Below, piece by piece: positions 26,601 through 34,679 of a DNA stretch of 64,000 nt. The DNA comes from Flavobacterium sp. WV_118_3. GTDB taxonomy: Bacteria; Bacteroidota; Bacteroidia; Flavobacteriales; Flavobacteriaceae. A model generated the notes under the pieces. That model saw only the letters and a program-made list of their open reading frames with translations. It was not told the origin of the DNA and did no database searches. Where the stretch lies: the NCBI RefSeq assembly GCF_039778605.1, contig NZ_CP156060.1, positions 744,001 through 808,000 of the forward strand, written 5' to 3'. A program made the translations under genes and the position numbers. Position 1 is the stretch's first letter. Each line of letters opens with the position of its first letter.

Positions 26601-28085
26601 AGTTGTTGGAGCAAAACGGATGTATACTGTCTGATTAAGTGTACCACCAGCCTGAGCGATAGATAAAGTAGCAACGAAAGGACCTGTTGCTGTTTCTGAA
26701 AACTCATATCCGGCTAAAGGACCTATTTCCAAAGGAGTTGTAGTCATGTTGATTCCTTCTACGATAAAGTTACGTACTTCTGAGAACTGGTTCACACAAA
26801 CCTCTCCGAATGCACGGATTGTACCAACGGTTAATGTTGGTAAAGTATTAACTAAAGTACTGGCAGTAACATCGGCACTAAAGCTAGTTTCTACTGCCGG
26901 AGTAGCCTGATTTCTGGCTTTTACACCAAAAGTATAAGCGGTATTGTCGGCAAGACCTGTAACCGTAATAGTTCCCCATTGAGCAGCGGTTCTCCAAACA
27001 GGATTCACGCCTAAAGTACCGTTAGCCTGTACATAACTTCCGTTGATTTCACGGATGGCATACGTTGTAACGGCAGGGTTATTGTTTTGTGTTGTAGCGT
27101 TTACCGTGATATCCAAAGTGTAAATTCCAGGATTGTTCACAGTTAAAATTCCCGGAACATTGGCAGCGGTATAGAAGTTAGCACCTGCTCCGTTAGAAAC
27201 AACACTTCCAGCTGTTCCAACAGCTCTGAAGAAATACTGTGTATTCGGTAATAAAGTGTTTAATACAGCACTGATTCCTGTAGCAGTGGTTCCACTTACT
27301 GATGATGGAGTGGCAGCAATGCTGTTTCCGTAAGCAGAAGAAGTACCCCAGTTAAAAGCAGCAGCAGAAGTTGTTCCATTAGCATTAAGCGTACCGTTAA
27401 GTGTAGCTGAAGATGCTGTGATCGCTGAAGCAGCTACAGTAGTTACTGTTGGAGCATCGGCCCATGATACCACTACATTGTCTAAAGCAATACCGTCACG
27501 ACTACCTGATCCGCTGATTTCATCGTATTTCCAACGGATCCATACGTTTCCGGTGTTATTGTCGATGGCAGAAAGATCAATATTCGTGTAATTGGTTACG
27601 GTACCTTCTGCAAGTGTACCGGATGCATAAGCTCCTCCGCTCACCGCTGTAAACCCGCTGGTAGCTGAGGTCGTACTGATCTCAAGATCAAAAGAGTTGC
27701 TACGGGCCTGCTCTCTGATTTTGATTATATCATACGAAATTTTTAAATTTGATTTACCTGTTGTATTGGTTAGTCGCAATACAATTGATCCTGGTACAAA
27801 TGCACTTCCAGAACCAAGGATCCCGATTTTTGACCCATAGTTGTAGTTTGCACCTCCACTAGAAGTAGCATTACCCACTGTCATGGCATTGTCCACAGCC
27901 GTACCGTTATACGATGTCCATCCCGTAGGATACGTAGTTCCCGTTGCACCTGGTGTGGTGTTAAAATTTTCGGAGTAAGGAGAGGTACCCGGTAAGGTTA
28001 CCTGACCCCACATCACAGTCGAGGCCAGCAAGGCCGTGAACAGAAGACCGGCATTGCCGATTGTCTTGTGTAAATGTGTTTTCAT
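23670..28085 (-). CDS. Large T9SS-secreted surface protein with lamin-tail and Fn3 domains
   Basis: This 1471-residue protein has a signal peptide ending TVMWGQ. An N-terminal choice-of-anchor-like beta domain (YSENFNTTPGATGTTYPTGW) is followed by fibronectin-III-like domains. Two lamin-tail domains then occur (DLFFSEYVEGTSTNKYVEIY and a near copy) within two tandem 485-residue repeats. The C-terminal domain (ITMYKQNNVINVVSS to the end, TQKMLF) resembles the T9SS sorting signal type C. The protein is therefore secreted through the type IX system and attached to the surface, probably as an adhesin or matrix protein. No catalytic domain is seen. It is monocistronic with a -7 box upstream. Confidence 0.88.
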   Translation of the reverse strand: MKTHLHKTIGNAGLLFTALLASTVMWGQVTLPGTSPYSENFNTTPGATGTTYPTGWTSYNGTAVDNAMTVGNATSSGGANYNYGSKIGILGSGSAFVPGSIVLRLTNTTGKSNLKISYDIIKIREQARSNSFDLEISTTSATSGFTAVSGGAYASGTLAEGTVTNYTNIDLSAIDNNTGNVWIRWKYDEISGSGSRDGIALDNVVVSWADAPTVTTVAASAITASSATLNGTLNANGTTSAAAFNWGTSSAYGNSIAATPSSVSGTTATGISAVLNTLLPNTQYFFRAVGTAGSVVSNGAGANFYTAANVPGILTVNNPGIYTLDITVNATTQNNNPAVTTYAIREINGSYVQANGTLGVNPVWRTAAQWGTITVTGLADNTAYTFGVKARNQATPAVETSFSADVTASTLVNTLPTLTVGTIRAFGEVCVNQFSEVRNFIVEGINMTTTPLEIGPLAGYEFSETATGPFVATLSIAQAGGTLNQTVYIRFAPTTTGTHNGNIAIVGGGAPAVTIAASGTGINTQSTITTIEAGALTAATAKVTSEVSAEGCSTVTERGIVYSTSANPVIGGTNVIKVTDAGTGIGNYVTSLSGLIGGTVYYTKGYSVNNGGTTYGQELTFTTAPVIAPIATDATNVSHNSFTANWDASEGAASYRLDVSESATFGSSAPATDLFFSEYVEGTSTNKYVEIYNGTGAAVNLSDYRVRLYSNGSSSASGSANDVQLSGILANGSTIVLRNSGASIYSGTATVVASVNFNGNDAVALYKVSTNANVDIIGRIGQDPGAAWTSGSLSTLDQTLVRKAFVTSGVTVNPTSGFPTLATEWDALPLNDVSNLGTHTFAGIAPSFVAGYDNLTVNGTQHNVTGLTPEKHYYYRVRAVAGNTSDNSNTIEVVTIANTQPTFTVTALTNFGEVCINAVSAVQSITLSGINLTTDTIEVGPAAGFTFATDATGPFTSTLSLTQAGGTYSQVIYVRFEPTTVAAYSENVTIAGAGTVIIVAAAGTGVNKVATVATTATEVLSAYAAKVSAEVTNEGCSTVIERGVVISTLPSPEIGGTDVIARADDGTGIGAYSVNISDLYGQTVYYTRAYSVNAAGVSYGQELTFTTAPVPAPVATAATAVTADSFMANWDEVFGAESYRVDVSESATFGSTALATDLFFSEYVEGTSTNKYLEIYNGTGAAVNLSDYRVRLYSNGSTSASGSANDVQLSGTLANGSTVVIRNSGASLYSGTTTVVASVNFNGNDAVALYKISTNANVDIIGRIGEDPGVAWTSGSLTTLDKTLVRKASVISGVTVNPTSGFPTLATEWDVLPVNDVTNLGTHTFSGSIPSFLPGYENVTSFGVSLPVSGLVPNKTYYYRVRAVAGNTSGNSNIIDVTTVETVAKVAQNLTLGQPVNAITMYKQNNVINVVSSTDAIQSVTIFDLSGKVLFNNDNFNAQAIAIDKLNNNNQVIIVRTVTVNNEVKTQKMLF
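23942..25396 (-). repeat. Second copy of a 1.46-kb intragenic tandem duplication
   Basis: This segment encodes the C-terminal-proximal repeat (TFTVTALTNFGEVCINAVS through SGNSNIIDV). It is nearly the same length as the first copy (25397-26853) and follows it directly. The lamin-tail part is almost identical at DNA level, while the upstream part is more diverged. Boundaries are approximate to within some tens of bases. Confidence 0.8.
25397..26853 (-). repeat. First copy of the 1.46-kb intragenic tandem duplication
   Basis: This segment encodes TLTVGTIRAFGEVCVNQFS through SDNSNTIEV. It has the same domain order as the copy at 23942-25396: a beta-sandwich domain, a GCSTVxERG Fn3-like domain, the lamin-tail domain, and an Fn3 end. 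High DNA identity in the lamin-tail part suggests recent duplication or ongoing gene conversion there. Confidence 0.8.
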
Positions 28086-28127
28086 AAATTAAAAGATTTG
28101 GTTGTACTATTGATTATCAATACGATA

Positions 28128-28135
28128 CAAACATA
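28128..28135 (-). promoter_or_regulatory. -7 box (TATGTTTG) for the large T9SS protein gene
   Basis: On the minus strand TATGTTTG fits TAnnTTTG, 43 bases from the start codon. No good TTG box is found at 17-23 bases. Confidence 0.4.
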
Positions 28136-28497
28136 GCGGCTAGGTGTTAAAAATTGCCGTTTCTAAGATTGTGTTATAGTAAGCTGTAGGTTATTCTTTA
28201 TTAAACAGAATGTTACCGGTTTAAATTATTTGTTAAATGAAATGACAGATTTTTAGGTTTAAGTGCAGGCGTAATGCGAATTATTTGTGTTTTTTGATAA
28301 CTATGCTATACGTAATGTAATTGTTAAGCGGTTGAATTGGTTAAAATCGAATATGTACAATTGGGTTGGATTTTATGGGAGAAGTTGTTCAAACAAGTCA
28401 TTTTTCTTGAAAAAGAGTGCATCACTTTGGGGAGCATTATAATACTTTTTATTTTGTGAAATACCAAAAAGAGAGTTTTTAATAAAAAATAGAATTA
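28136..28497. other. Gene-free divergent intergenic region
   Basis: It separates the minus-strand T9SS surface protein gene from the plus-strand esterase genes. A plus-strand TTTG (28426-28429) lies 20 bases before a seven-base TATTTTG (28450-28456), a one-base-short variant of the -7 box that could serve the esterases. Nothing else is recognisable. Confidence 0.4.
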
Positions 28498-29667
28498 ATG
28501 AAAAAAGTAATTTTTGGACTTTTAATGATGCTAACCTGTCCAGCAATGGCACAATGGTTTAATAGGACAATCTCGCATAATACTCTCGAACGGGAATACT
28601 GGCTCTACATACCGGAAAATTTTCAACCTTCCCAATCGACTTCTTTAATTATGGCATTACATGGAATGAGTGACACCTCGGAGGCATTTAGTAAAACCAT
28701 AAATATAGAACGTTTGGCCAATCAGGAGCAAATCATTGTCGTTTGCCCACAGGCATTGCACGATACAATTCTGGGGCATACGGCGTGGAATTCCGGTGCA
28801 GGGATAGGCCCCGGAAAACAATTTAATGAAAGTATTGATGATGTGGACTTCATTAGAACGCTGATTGTTATGGTTTCCGAACAATATGCAATTGTTCCGG
28901 ATAAGGTATTTGCTTTTGGATTTTCGATGGGCGGTTTTATGGTGCATAGGTTGGCTTTGGAATTAAATGATAAAATAACTGCTTTTGCTTCTGTGGCCGG
29001 AACCATAGGTGAAAGTTTGCTACCTATACTGGGAACAATTTCGGTTCGACCCGTTTCAATTGCTCATTTTCACGGTACAGGAGATAGCGTGGTGGCGTAT
29101 ACGAATAATGCATATGGGAGTAATGTGAGTATGATGTTAGCGTTCTGGAAAAAAAATAATAAAAGTAAACCCGAGGCGGAACATCATTTTTTACCGGATC
29201 GGATTAATGATGGTCTTACTGTAGATCATTATCGGTATACCAGTGAGTTTAATAGCGCTATAATCGAATTGTTTAAAATAAATGGCGGTTTTCACAGATG
29301 GCTAAACGATGAAGATAATAGCGATATTTCCTATACCGATGAAATCTGGAAATTTTTCAAAAAAACGAGTACACTTGCGAATCCGTCGTGGGAAGCTTTG
29401 CAAACAGAATTAGCGGTATATCCAAATCCGATTGATGGTGATGGGTTCACTATTAAGTTGTCAGGAAATGTTCCGAGTCCCCCCGATACGGTCTTTGTTG
29501 TCTCTGTTTATGATAACTTAGGCAGAACGATTTTACAAAAAGAATGTGTTTTTCTTTTGGGAGAAGCCAGCATAATAACAACTGTATTAAAAAAAGGGAT
29601 TTATCTGATAGAAATAAAAAATAAGGAAAATTTCAAAAGGTCATTTGCCAGAATAGTAGCAAATTAA
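28498..29667 (+). CDS. T9SS-secreted esterase, PHB-depolymerase/feruloyl-esterase-like
   Basis: This 389-residue secreted alpha/beta hydrolase has a signal peptide ending PAMAQW. It shows the oxyanion region LIMALHGMSDTSEAF, the nucleophile elbow FGFSMGG, a probable acid in FHGTGDSVVAY and a catalytic His in NGGFHRWL. This is the LpqC/poly(3-hydroxybutyrate) depolymerase-like esterase layout. The last 85 residues form a T9SS type A sorting domain (LAVYPNPIDGDGFTIKL). It is the first of two tandem paralogues (47-base gap) sharing a near-identical 108-bp patch. The natural substrate is unknown: polymer, hemicellulose ester or lipid are all possible. Confidence 0.88.
   Translation: MKKVIFGLLMMLTCPAMAQWFNRTISHNTLEREYWLYIPENFQPSQSTSLIMALHGMSDTSEAFSKTINIERLANQEQIIVVCPQALHDTILGHTAWNSGAGIGPGKQFNESIDDVDFIRTLIVMVSEQYAIVPDKVFAFGFSMGGFMVHRLALELNDKITAFASVAGTIGESLLPILGTISVRPVSIAHFHGTGDSVVAYTNNAYGSNVSMMLAFWKKNNKSKPEAEHHFLPDRINDGLTVDHYRYTSEFNSAIIELFKINGGFHRWLNDEDNSDISYTDEIWKFFKKTSTLANPSWEALQTELAVYPNPIDGDGFTIKLSGNVPSPPDTVFVVSVYDNLGRTILQKECVFLLGEASIITTVLKKGIYLIEIKNKENFKRSFARIVAN
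29323..29430 (+). repeat. Near-identical 108-bp patch, esterase copy 1
   Basis: This segment matches 30549-30656 with three mismatches in 108 bases. It encodes the junction from the hydrolase to the sorting domain (DISYTDEIWKFFKKTST). The flanking DNA on both sides is clearly more diverged. Confidence 0.85.
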
Positions 29668-29714
29668 AAAGTAACCTAATATACATATGTTAAATCAATC
29701 TGTACGATATAAAA

Positions 29715-30896
29715 ATGAAAGAAAAAATTACGCTGTTCTTGCTTTTATTGACATTACCAATAATGGCACAATGGAAAAATGAAACGTTGGAACATGGTGG
29801 AATAATCCGGGAATACAGGATTTATATACCTTCGCATTATCAGGATTCAAAACCGGCATCGCTGGTTTTTGCACTACACGGGCTATCTCAAAGCATGATC
29901 GAATTTAGTCGTATCATAGCAATTGAAAAACTAGCCGAAGAGGAAAATATTATTGTTGTTTGCCCACAGGGATTAGCTAGGTCGGCTTTAGGATTTAAAG
30001 TTACAGGATGGAATTCCGGAGCAAGTTTTGCAACTCTTGATATAAATGAATTTAGAGATATAGATGATGTAGGGTTTATTCGCTCTTTAGTAAACAAATT
30101 CTCAAACCAGTATACAATAAATCCGGACAATATATTTGCCTTTGGTTTCTCAATGGGTGGCTTTATGACACAGCGACTTGCTTTGGAGTTAAGTGATAAA
30201 ATACAATCGTTTGCTTCGGTTGCCGGTACTATCGGAAATGGAATCTTGCCAATAGCACCAGACATACCGGCGCGTCCGGTTTCGATAGCCCATTTTCACG
30301 GAACTGAAGATGAAATTGTCGGATATGATAATAATGCCTTTGGATTAAATGTTGACAATCTGATTGATTTCTGGAAAACCCACAATCTGGGAGGGTTAAA
30401 TCCGGAGCATTTTATATTTCCGAAAATAACAAAAGATGCTATGACTGTGGAACGTTTTACATATACCAGTAATTTTAATGATACCGAAGTAGTACTGTTT
30501 AAAGTGAATAATGGACCACACAATATATGGCTTCGTGAAGGTATTAATGATATTTCCTATACCGATGAAATCTGGAAATTTTTCAAAAAAACGAGCACAC
30601 TTGCCAATCCGTCGTGGGAAGCTTTGCAAACAGAATTAGCGGTTTATCCAAATCCGCTCACAGGAAATCAGATCAATATTCGTCTGAGTGGACATCAGCA
30701 ATATGAAAACGAAGCTTGTACTGTTATTGTGTATGACGGAATCGGAAGAGCAATTATCCATGAAAAATGTAAATTAATCTCTGGTAACGGAACGATAACT
30801 GCAAGAGATTTACCCAATGGAGGGATGTATTGGGTTGAGGTAACCGGAATTGAAAAACGCTTTAAAGCACATAAAAAGCTGTTAATTAACCGATAG
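29715..30896 (+). CDS. T9SS-secreted esterase, tandem paralogue
   Basis: This 393-residue protein is a paralogue of the preceding gene with the same layout: signal peptide ending PIMAQW, LVFALHGLSQSMIEF, nucleophile in FGFSMGGFM, FHGTEDEIVGY, His in NNGPHNIWL, and a T9SS type A domain (LAVYPNPLTGNQINIRL). The two have diverged in most places but share a conserved DNA patch before the sorting domain. They are probably co-transcribed, and a terminator follows. Duplicated secreted esterases suggest attack on related polymeric substrates, but this is inference. Confidence 0.88.
   Translation: MKEKITLFLLLLTLPIMAQWKNETLEHGGIIREYRIYIPSHYQDSKPASLVFALHGLSQSMIEFSRIIAIEKLAEEENIIVVCPQGLARSALGFKVTGWNSGASFATLDINEFRDIDDVGFIRSLVNKFSNQYTINPDNIFAFGFSMGGFMTQRLALELSDKIQSFASVAGTIGNGILPIAPDIPARPVSIAHFHGTEDEIVGYDNNAFGLNVDNLIDFWKTHNLGGLNPEHFIFPKITKDAMTVERFTYTSNFNDTEVVLFKVNNGPHNIWLREGINDISYTDEIWKFFKKTSTLANPSWEALQTELAVYPNPLTGNQINIRLSGHQQYENEACTVIVYDGIGRAIIHEKCKLISGNGTITARDLPNGGMYWVEVTGIEKRFKAHKKLLINR
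30549..30656 (+). repeat. Near-identical 108-bp patch, esterase copy 2
   Basis: This is the partner of 29323-29430, with only three base differences. Third-codon positions are also conserved, which points to recent gene conversion rather than protein-level selection. Confidence 0.85.
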
Positions 30897-30911
30897 ATTC
30901 ATTTCAAATTA

Positions 30912-30953
30912 AAAAAGCCTATCTTTTTCGTATTTTGAAAGAATAGGCTTTTT
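30912..30953. terminator. Terminator between esterase and amide-hydrolase genes
   Basis: The stem AAAAAGCCTAT/ATAGGCTTTTT surrounds a 20-base loop that can pair further. A/T tracts on both sides suit the convergent genes. Confidence 0.8.
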
Positions 30954-30966
30954 ATGAAGGATTGGA

Positions 30967-32049
30967 TTAGTTTAACCCTGCAAAAACAAAAGGCTTGGCA
31001 TTTTTAAAATGTTTCAGGGTATCACCGGAATAAGTCTCCTGATTTTCGAGACTCAGTTTTTTAACGGTTGCTTTTTCTCTAAAATCTATTTTCTTTAAAT
31101 CAACCCAAAAGGTATTTGGTGTTAGTACCGTTTCAAAGTAATACACGCGGTTTTTCTGGTCGGATACCGAACGCCAGCGTGTGGAAGAAATATTAGGCTC
31201 TTCCGGAGTAGCAATGCCAAAAGGAACCGAACAATTTCGGATTAAACTAAAAACACTTCCTACAGCAATTCGGGTATCATCTGTTTGAGGAATCACACTC
31301 AGGTAATATTTGGCTCGGGTAAAACGATCAGCTGCACGATTGGTACCCGGAAGCATAATGTTACCCGGAATGTTTTTCCAGTAATTATGTAAAGCCAGCT
31401 GTTCTTCAAAAATAGGCGAGTTGGTCATCACGGTATAAGTAGGATCGTGATGAATAATCAGTTTACCATTAATATATTCAAAAATGGCATTGTCGCCATA
31501 AATATCGGAAATCGATAAATGGAGTGTCGTAAATTTATCGGTACCCGGAATAAAATCAGAAACCACGACAAATCGTTCTTTGCTTAAATCCGATACAGCT
31601 TCACTAACAGTCGCAAAATTGTCCAGAACATATTGTGCCCATGCCGAAATAGCCAGGCCTTTTTGTTTTCCATTCCAATCATAAGACGGATATTTCGATT
31701 CGACCAACCATAAAACATTCGCAACAAGACCTTTCTCATTCATACCATCGGTTGTGGAAATATCATAAGCACTTGTGATCAAACTACCATATTTGGATTT
31801 CCAAAACAAAGAGTTTTTTCCTGCTTCCCCGTTGCGTTCCATTCCTCTTGGAAAAATCCAAAGGTTCGCTGGTATTTCGTCCTTCCAATCCATGGATCGT
31901 GCGGTGATGATCGTATTGTTAGGGCCTTTGTAAACCAAACGGGTACACGCTTTTATAGTTTCTGGTGTGAGGGAAATTAGGAGAAAAAAAGCAAAGAAAC
32001 ATCGGGTATTATTAAAAAACCGGAATGCAGTTTGGGTAAAGTTAATCAT
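30967..32049 (-). CDS. Linear amide C-N hydrolase (choloylglycine/penicillin acylase family)
   Basis: This 360-residue Ntn-type hydrolase is exported by an N-terminal hydrophobic signal (CFFAFFLLISLTPETIKA). Processing would expose Cys35 (ACTRLVYKG) as the N-terminal nucleophile. Conserved family positions include the Arg and Asp in TARSMDWKDEIP, the Asn in MTNSP and ARSMDW-type loops. The family covers bile-salt hydrolases, penicillin V acylases and N-acylhomoserine-lactone acylases. The exact amide substrate cannot be told from sequence. The gene is monocistronic, with a 297-base gap before the next gene in which I see no clear signal. Confidence 0.85.
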   Translation of the reverse strand: MINFTQTAFRFFNNTRCFFAFFLLISLTPETIKACTRLVYKGPNNTIITARSMDWKDEIPANLWIFPRGMERNGEAGKNSLFWKSKYGSLITSAYDISTTDGMNEKGLVANVLWLVESKYPSYDWNGKQKGLAISAWAQYVLDNFATVSEAVSDLSKERFVVVSDFIPGTDKFTTLHLSISDIYGDNAIFEYINGKLIIHHDPTYTVMTNSPIFEEQLALHNYWKNIPGNIMLPGTNRAADRFTRAKYYLSVIPQTDDTRIAVGSVFSLIRNCSVPFGIATPEEPNISSTRWRSVSDQKNRVYYFETVLTPNTFWVDLKKIDFREKATVKKLSLENQETYSGDTLKHFKNAKPFVFAGLN

Positions 32050-32346
32050 ATCATCAGATTTTGAGGTTACTATACGAAATGGTAATCAATTTAATGATTT
32101 ATAGTTTGGTAATCAATAGAGTAGGGAAATAGTTGAATAAAAGCACCTAAGCAGCGTTGTTTATAACGATTTGACGGCCCTATCTTTTGGAAAACAGAAA
32201 ATAAATCGAGTTTTAAAAAAAGGAATTATAGGTCAAAACATACTAAGAAAGAGCCAAATAGATTATAAAAATAAAAAAATCGGGATACTTTTAGAAAACG
32301 TTAACGGAGACGAAACTTTTATTGTCTATTGAAAAAAACAGAAATT

Positions 32347-32691
32347 ATGGAGTTAGTTACTTTAGAAAGCAAAGCATATCAGATGCTATTAGCAAAAATT
32401 GCAAAAATTGAAGAATACATTAAAGCAGACGACGCAAAACCAAAACCGTCAAAAGAGCAGGAGGAAATATGGATGGACAATTATGATGTATGTCAATTAT
32501 TTCATATTAGTACCAAAACATTACAGCGTTTGCGTAAGGACGAATTATTGCCGTATACAAAATTAAGAGGAAAATGCCTTTATCGGATGTCAGACATAGA
32601 AGTCGCTTTAAACGAACGATTAATTAACAGAAGTCCTAAAAAATTAGACGAATTTCGAAAAAATTATGTAGTGAAAAATACGCACAAATAA
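32347..32691 (+). CDS. Small helix-turn-helix protein of the type found on Bacteroidota mobile islands
   Basis: This 114-residue protein starts at the ATG at 32347 (MELVTLESKAYQMLLAKI). An earlier in-frame TTG is unlikely. An N-terminal helical part is followed by an excisionase/MerR-like DNA-binding domain (DVCQLFHISTKTLQRLRKDE, then LPYTKLRGKCLYRMSDIE). Such proteins are typical companions of conjugative or mobilisable elements in Bacteroidota but also occur alone on chromosomes. No integrase or mobilisation gene lies nearby, so it may be a relic or a stand-alone regulator. Confidence 0.78.
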   Translation: MELVTLESKAYQMLLAKIAKIEEYIKADDAKPKPSKEQEEIWMDNYDVCQLFHISTKTLQRLRKDELLPYTKLRGKCLYRMSDIEVALNERLINRSPKKLDEFRKNYVVKNTHK

Positions 32692-32977
32692 TAAAAGAGA
32701 ACTTATTGATACGATGACCGAGATTGTATTGGGTTACTGTTTTCGAGAATGAAAATGTAGGAAAGTTATCGGATTAATTGTTATAGGTTTGAAATATAAT
32801 TGTTTGTGTTCTGGTTCTTGCTTTGGGGATGTGTTTTTAAAAGAATTGTTTTCTCGCTTTTGAAAGTTTTGAGAATGCCTGTAACCGATTCATAACCGGA
32901 AAAACAGCTTGTATTGACAAGTATTATTTTATTGAAAATTTAACATTTCTTAAAAGGTCTGTATACACAACTTTATA
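32692..32977. other. Gene-free A+T-rich stretch
   Basis: This is noncoding sequence between the HTH gene and the small exported protein gene. I see no repeat, terminator of convincing strength or RNA. The only signal is the -7 box at its right edge. Confidence 0.4.
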
Positions 32978-32985
32978 TAATTTTG
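32978..32985 (+). promoter_or_regulatory. -7 box (TAATTTTG) upstream of small exported protein
   Basis: TAATTTTG fits TAnnTTTG and ends 11 bases before the ATG at 32997, implying a very short leader. No TTG box at the correct spacing. Confidence 0.4.
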
Positions 32986-32996
32986 AATCCATTATT

Positions 32997-33413
32997 ATGA
33001 AGTTAAGAATTAGACTTTTTATAGCACTATGTTTTGTGCTGCTGACAGGGACTGTTGGGGTTTTTGCCCGAACGGCACATCAGCAGTTTCTCGGCTATGA
33101 AACAAGTGGTAATTCTGGAAAATTTCAGAAGGCTGGCGTATACAGTGCACTCAGTGATATCACAAATTATACTTCATGTCACGTAGAAAAATTAAATGAT
33201 AAAACATATCCTACCGATAATGAGACCGAAGAAAATGAACTGACGTCTTCTAAAAAATGGTTGGAGTTAAATAATTATTTTACTACCGTATTATACATAC
33301 AAGTACCCGCTAGGGATTACTACACCATAAAAAAGCGCTTACAACTTTGTAAGCCTTTTTTGTTTTTGCCTTCTTGCAAAAAATTTATCATCTTCCGCGT
33401 TATCAGAATTTGA
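32997..33413 (+). CDS. Small exported protein upstream of the RND efflux operon
   Basis: This 138-residue frame has a signal peptide (IRLFIALCFVLLTGTVGVFA). The mature part is polar (TDNETEENELTSSKKWLE) and no family is recognised. The last third is suspicious. A terminator-like hairpin with a T tract (33331-33360) lies inside it, and the encoded tail (CKPFLFLPSCKKFIIFRVI) reads like translated noncoding DNA. The true protein may end near 33330, with a +1 shift meeting TAA at 33328, or the frame may be frameshifted. Flavobacterial RND operons are often preceded by such small exported proteins (compare 62654-63040). Confidence 0.5.
   Translation: MKLRIRLFIALCFVLLTGTVGVFARTAHQQFLGYETSGNSGKFQKAGVYSALSDITNYTSCHVEKLNDKTYPTDNETEENELTSSKKWLELNNYFTTVLYIQVPARDYYTIKKRLQLCKPFLFLPSCKKFIIFRVIRI
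33331..33360 (+). terminator. Terminator-like hairpin within the 3' part of the small exported ORF
   Basis: The stem AAAAAG..GCTTACAA/TTGTAAGC..CTTTTT has a 2-base loop and is followed by further T residues. A second small hairpin (TTTTTGC/GCAAAAA) follows at 33363-33382. It could end the short upstream transcript or attenuate readthrough into the efflux operon. Confidence 0.6.
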
Positions 33414-33570
33414 TTTCAAACTACCATTGGCGTTAAAACGCTATCTCCACTAACATTTGTTTTGCGGCTCCATGCTCCTGGGATTTTTTTGCCCGATTCG
33501 GAGTAAGGATATCTATGCCCGTACACTAAAAAATCAATAAAATTTTATACTGCTTAAAAGCAAAACCATT

Positions 33571-34656
33571 ATGAAGAAAATCCTAATGCTCGCAGGGTTA
33601 TGTACCTTGTTGTGTTCCATTGGCTGTACGTCAAAAAAAGAAAACGAAAAAGAAGATCAGGTAAAATATCTGGTAACCAATCCTGTTCAAAAGGATACGA
33701 TGATCACCAAAGACTATGTGTCCCAGATTCATTCCATTCAACATATCGAGCTTAGAGCTCAGGAACGTGGATATCTGGAGAAAATTTTTGTAGATGAAGG
33801 ACAATTTGTAAAAAAAGGACAATTGTTATTCCAGATCATGCCAAAATTATACCAGGCTGAAACACAAAAAGCTGCGGCCGAAGCGAGTTTTGCCGAAATT
33901 GAATATAAAAATACCAAACGACTTGCCGATAAAAATGTAGTTGCACCAAATGAATTGGCTATGGCGAAAGCGAAATTGGATAAAGCAAAAGCCGAATTAG
34001 CACTAACACAAGTACACCTTGGATTTACCGAAATCCGTGCTCCGTTCGACGGGATCATCGACCGTTTTCACGTAAGACAAGGTAGCCTTGTAGATGAAGG
34101 TGATCTGTTAACCAATCTTTCGGATAACAGTAAAATGTGGGTATATTATAATGTACCGGAGGCTGAGTATCTGGATTATAAAGCCAAAGTAAATAGCAAT
34201 AGCACTCCAACTGTTGGCTTATTAATGGCCAATAACAAAATGTTTGATCATTCTGGTGTGGTGGAAACGATTGAAGGAGAGTTTAATAATGAAACCGGAA
34301 ATATTGCCTTCAGAGCAACATTTCCGAACCCGAAAGGATTGTTACGCCATGGGGAAACGGGGAATATCAAAATGGGAATTCCTCTTAAAAATGCCATCCT
34401 GATTCCTCAAAAAGCAACTTTTGAAGTCCTTGACAAAAAGTATGTATATGTAGTCGATAAAGACAATGTATTGCGATCAAGAGAAATTCAAATCGCAGCA
34501 GAATTACCGCATATTTTCGTAATTAAAAGCGGCTTGGCACTTACTGATAAGGTGCTTATCGAAGGAATTCGTCTTGTAAAAGAGAATGAAAAAATCAATT
34601 ACAAATTTGAGAAGCCCGAATATGTTATGTCGCATTTAGAGCTATATGCAGAATAA
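33571..34656 (+). CDS. RND efflux periplasmic adaptor (membrane fusion protein)
   Basis: This 361-residue lipoprotein has lipobox CSIGC. It has the adaptor layout: barrel-sandwich half with ELRAQERGYLEKIFVDEGQ, an alpha-hairpin (AETQKAAAEASFAEIEYK), a second lipoyl half with LGFTEIRAPFDGIIDRFHV, and a beta-barrel plus membrane-proximal domain. It links the inner-membrane pump encoded 23 bases downstream to the outer-membrane channel encoded after it. It is the AcrA/MexA type (hydrophobe/amphiphile export), judged from the associated pump. No local regulator is adjacent. Confidence 0.93.
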   Translation: MKKILMLAGLCTLLCSIGCTSKKENEKEDQVKYLVTNPVQKDTMITKDYVSQIHSIQHIELRAQERGYLEKIFVDEGQFVKKGQLLFQIMPKLYQAETQKAAAEASFAEIEYKNTKRLADKNVVAPNELAMAKAKLDKAKAELALTQVHLGFTEIRAPFDGIIDRFHVRQGSLVDEGDLLTNLSDNSKMWVYYNVPEAEYLDYKAKVNSNSTPTVGLLMANNKMFDHSGVVETIEGEFNNETGNIAFRATFPNPKGLLRHGETGNIKMGIPLKNAILIPQKATFEVLDKKYVYVVDKDNVLRSREIQIAAELPHIFVIKSGLALTDKVLIEGIRLVKENEKINYKFEKPEYVMSHLELYAE

Positions 34657-34679
34657 TCGAATAACTAAAAAGAGAAAAC

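Noticed and set aside
23670..28085. Open frames on the plus strand across the large T9SS gene.
   Set aside because: They lie antisense to a repetitive Ala/Thr-rich gene, lack any domain, and are by-products of its codon usage.
32347..32691. HTH gene as the edge of an integrated conjugative element.
   Set aside because: No integrase, mobilisation gene, direct repeat or composition change was found around it; it may simply be a lone regulator.
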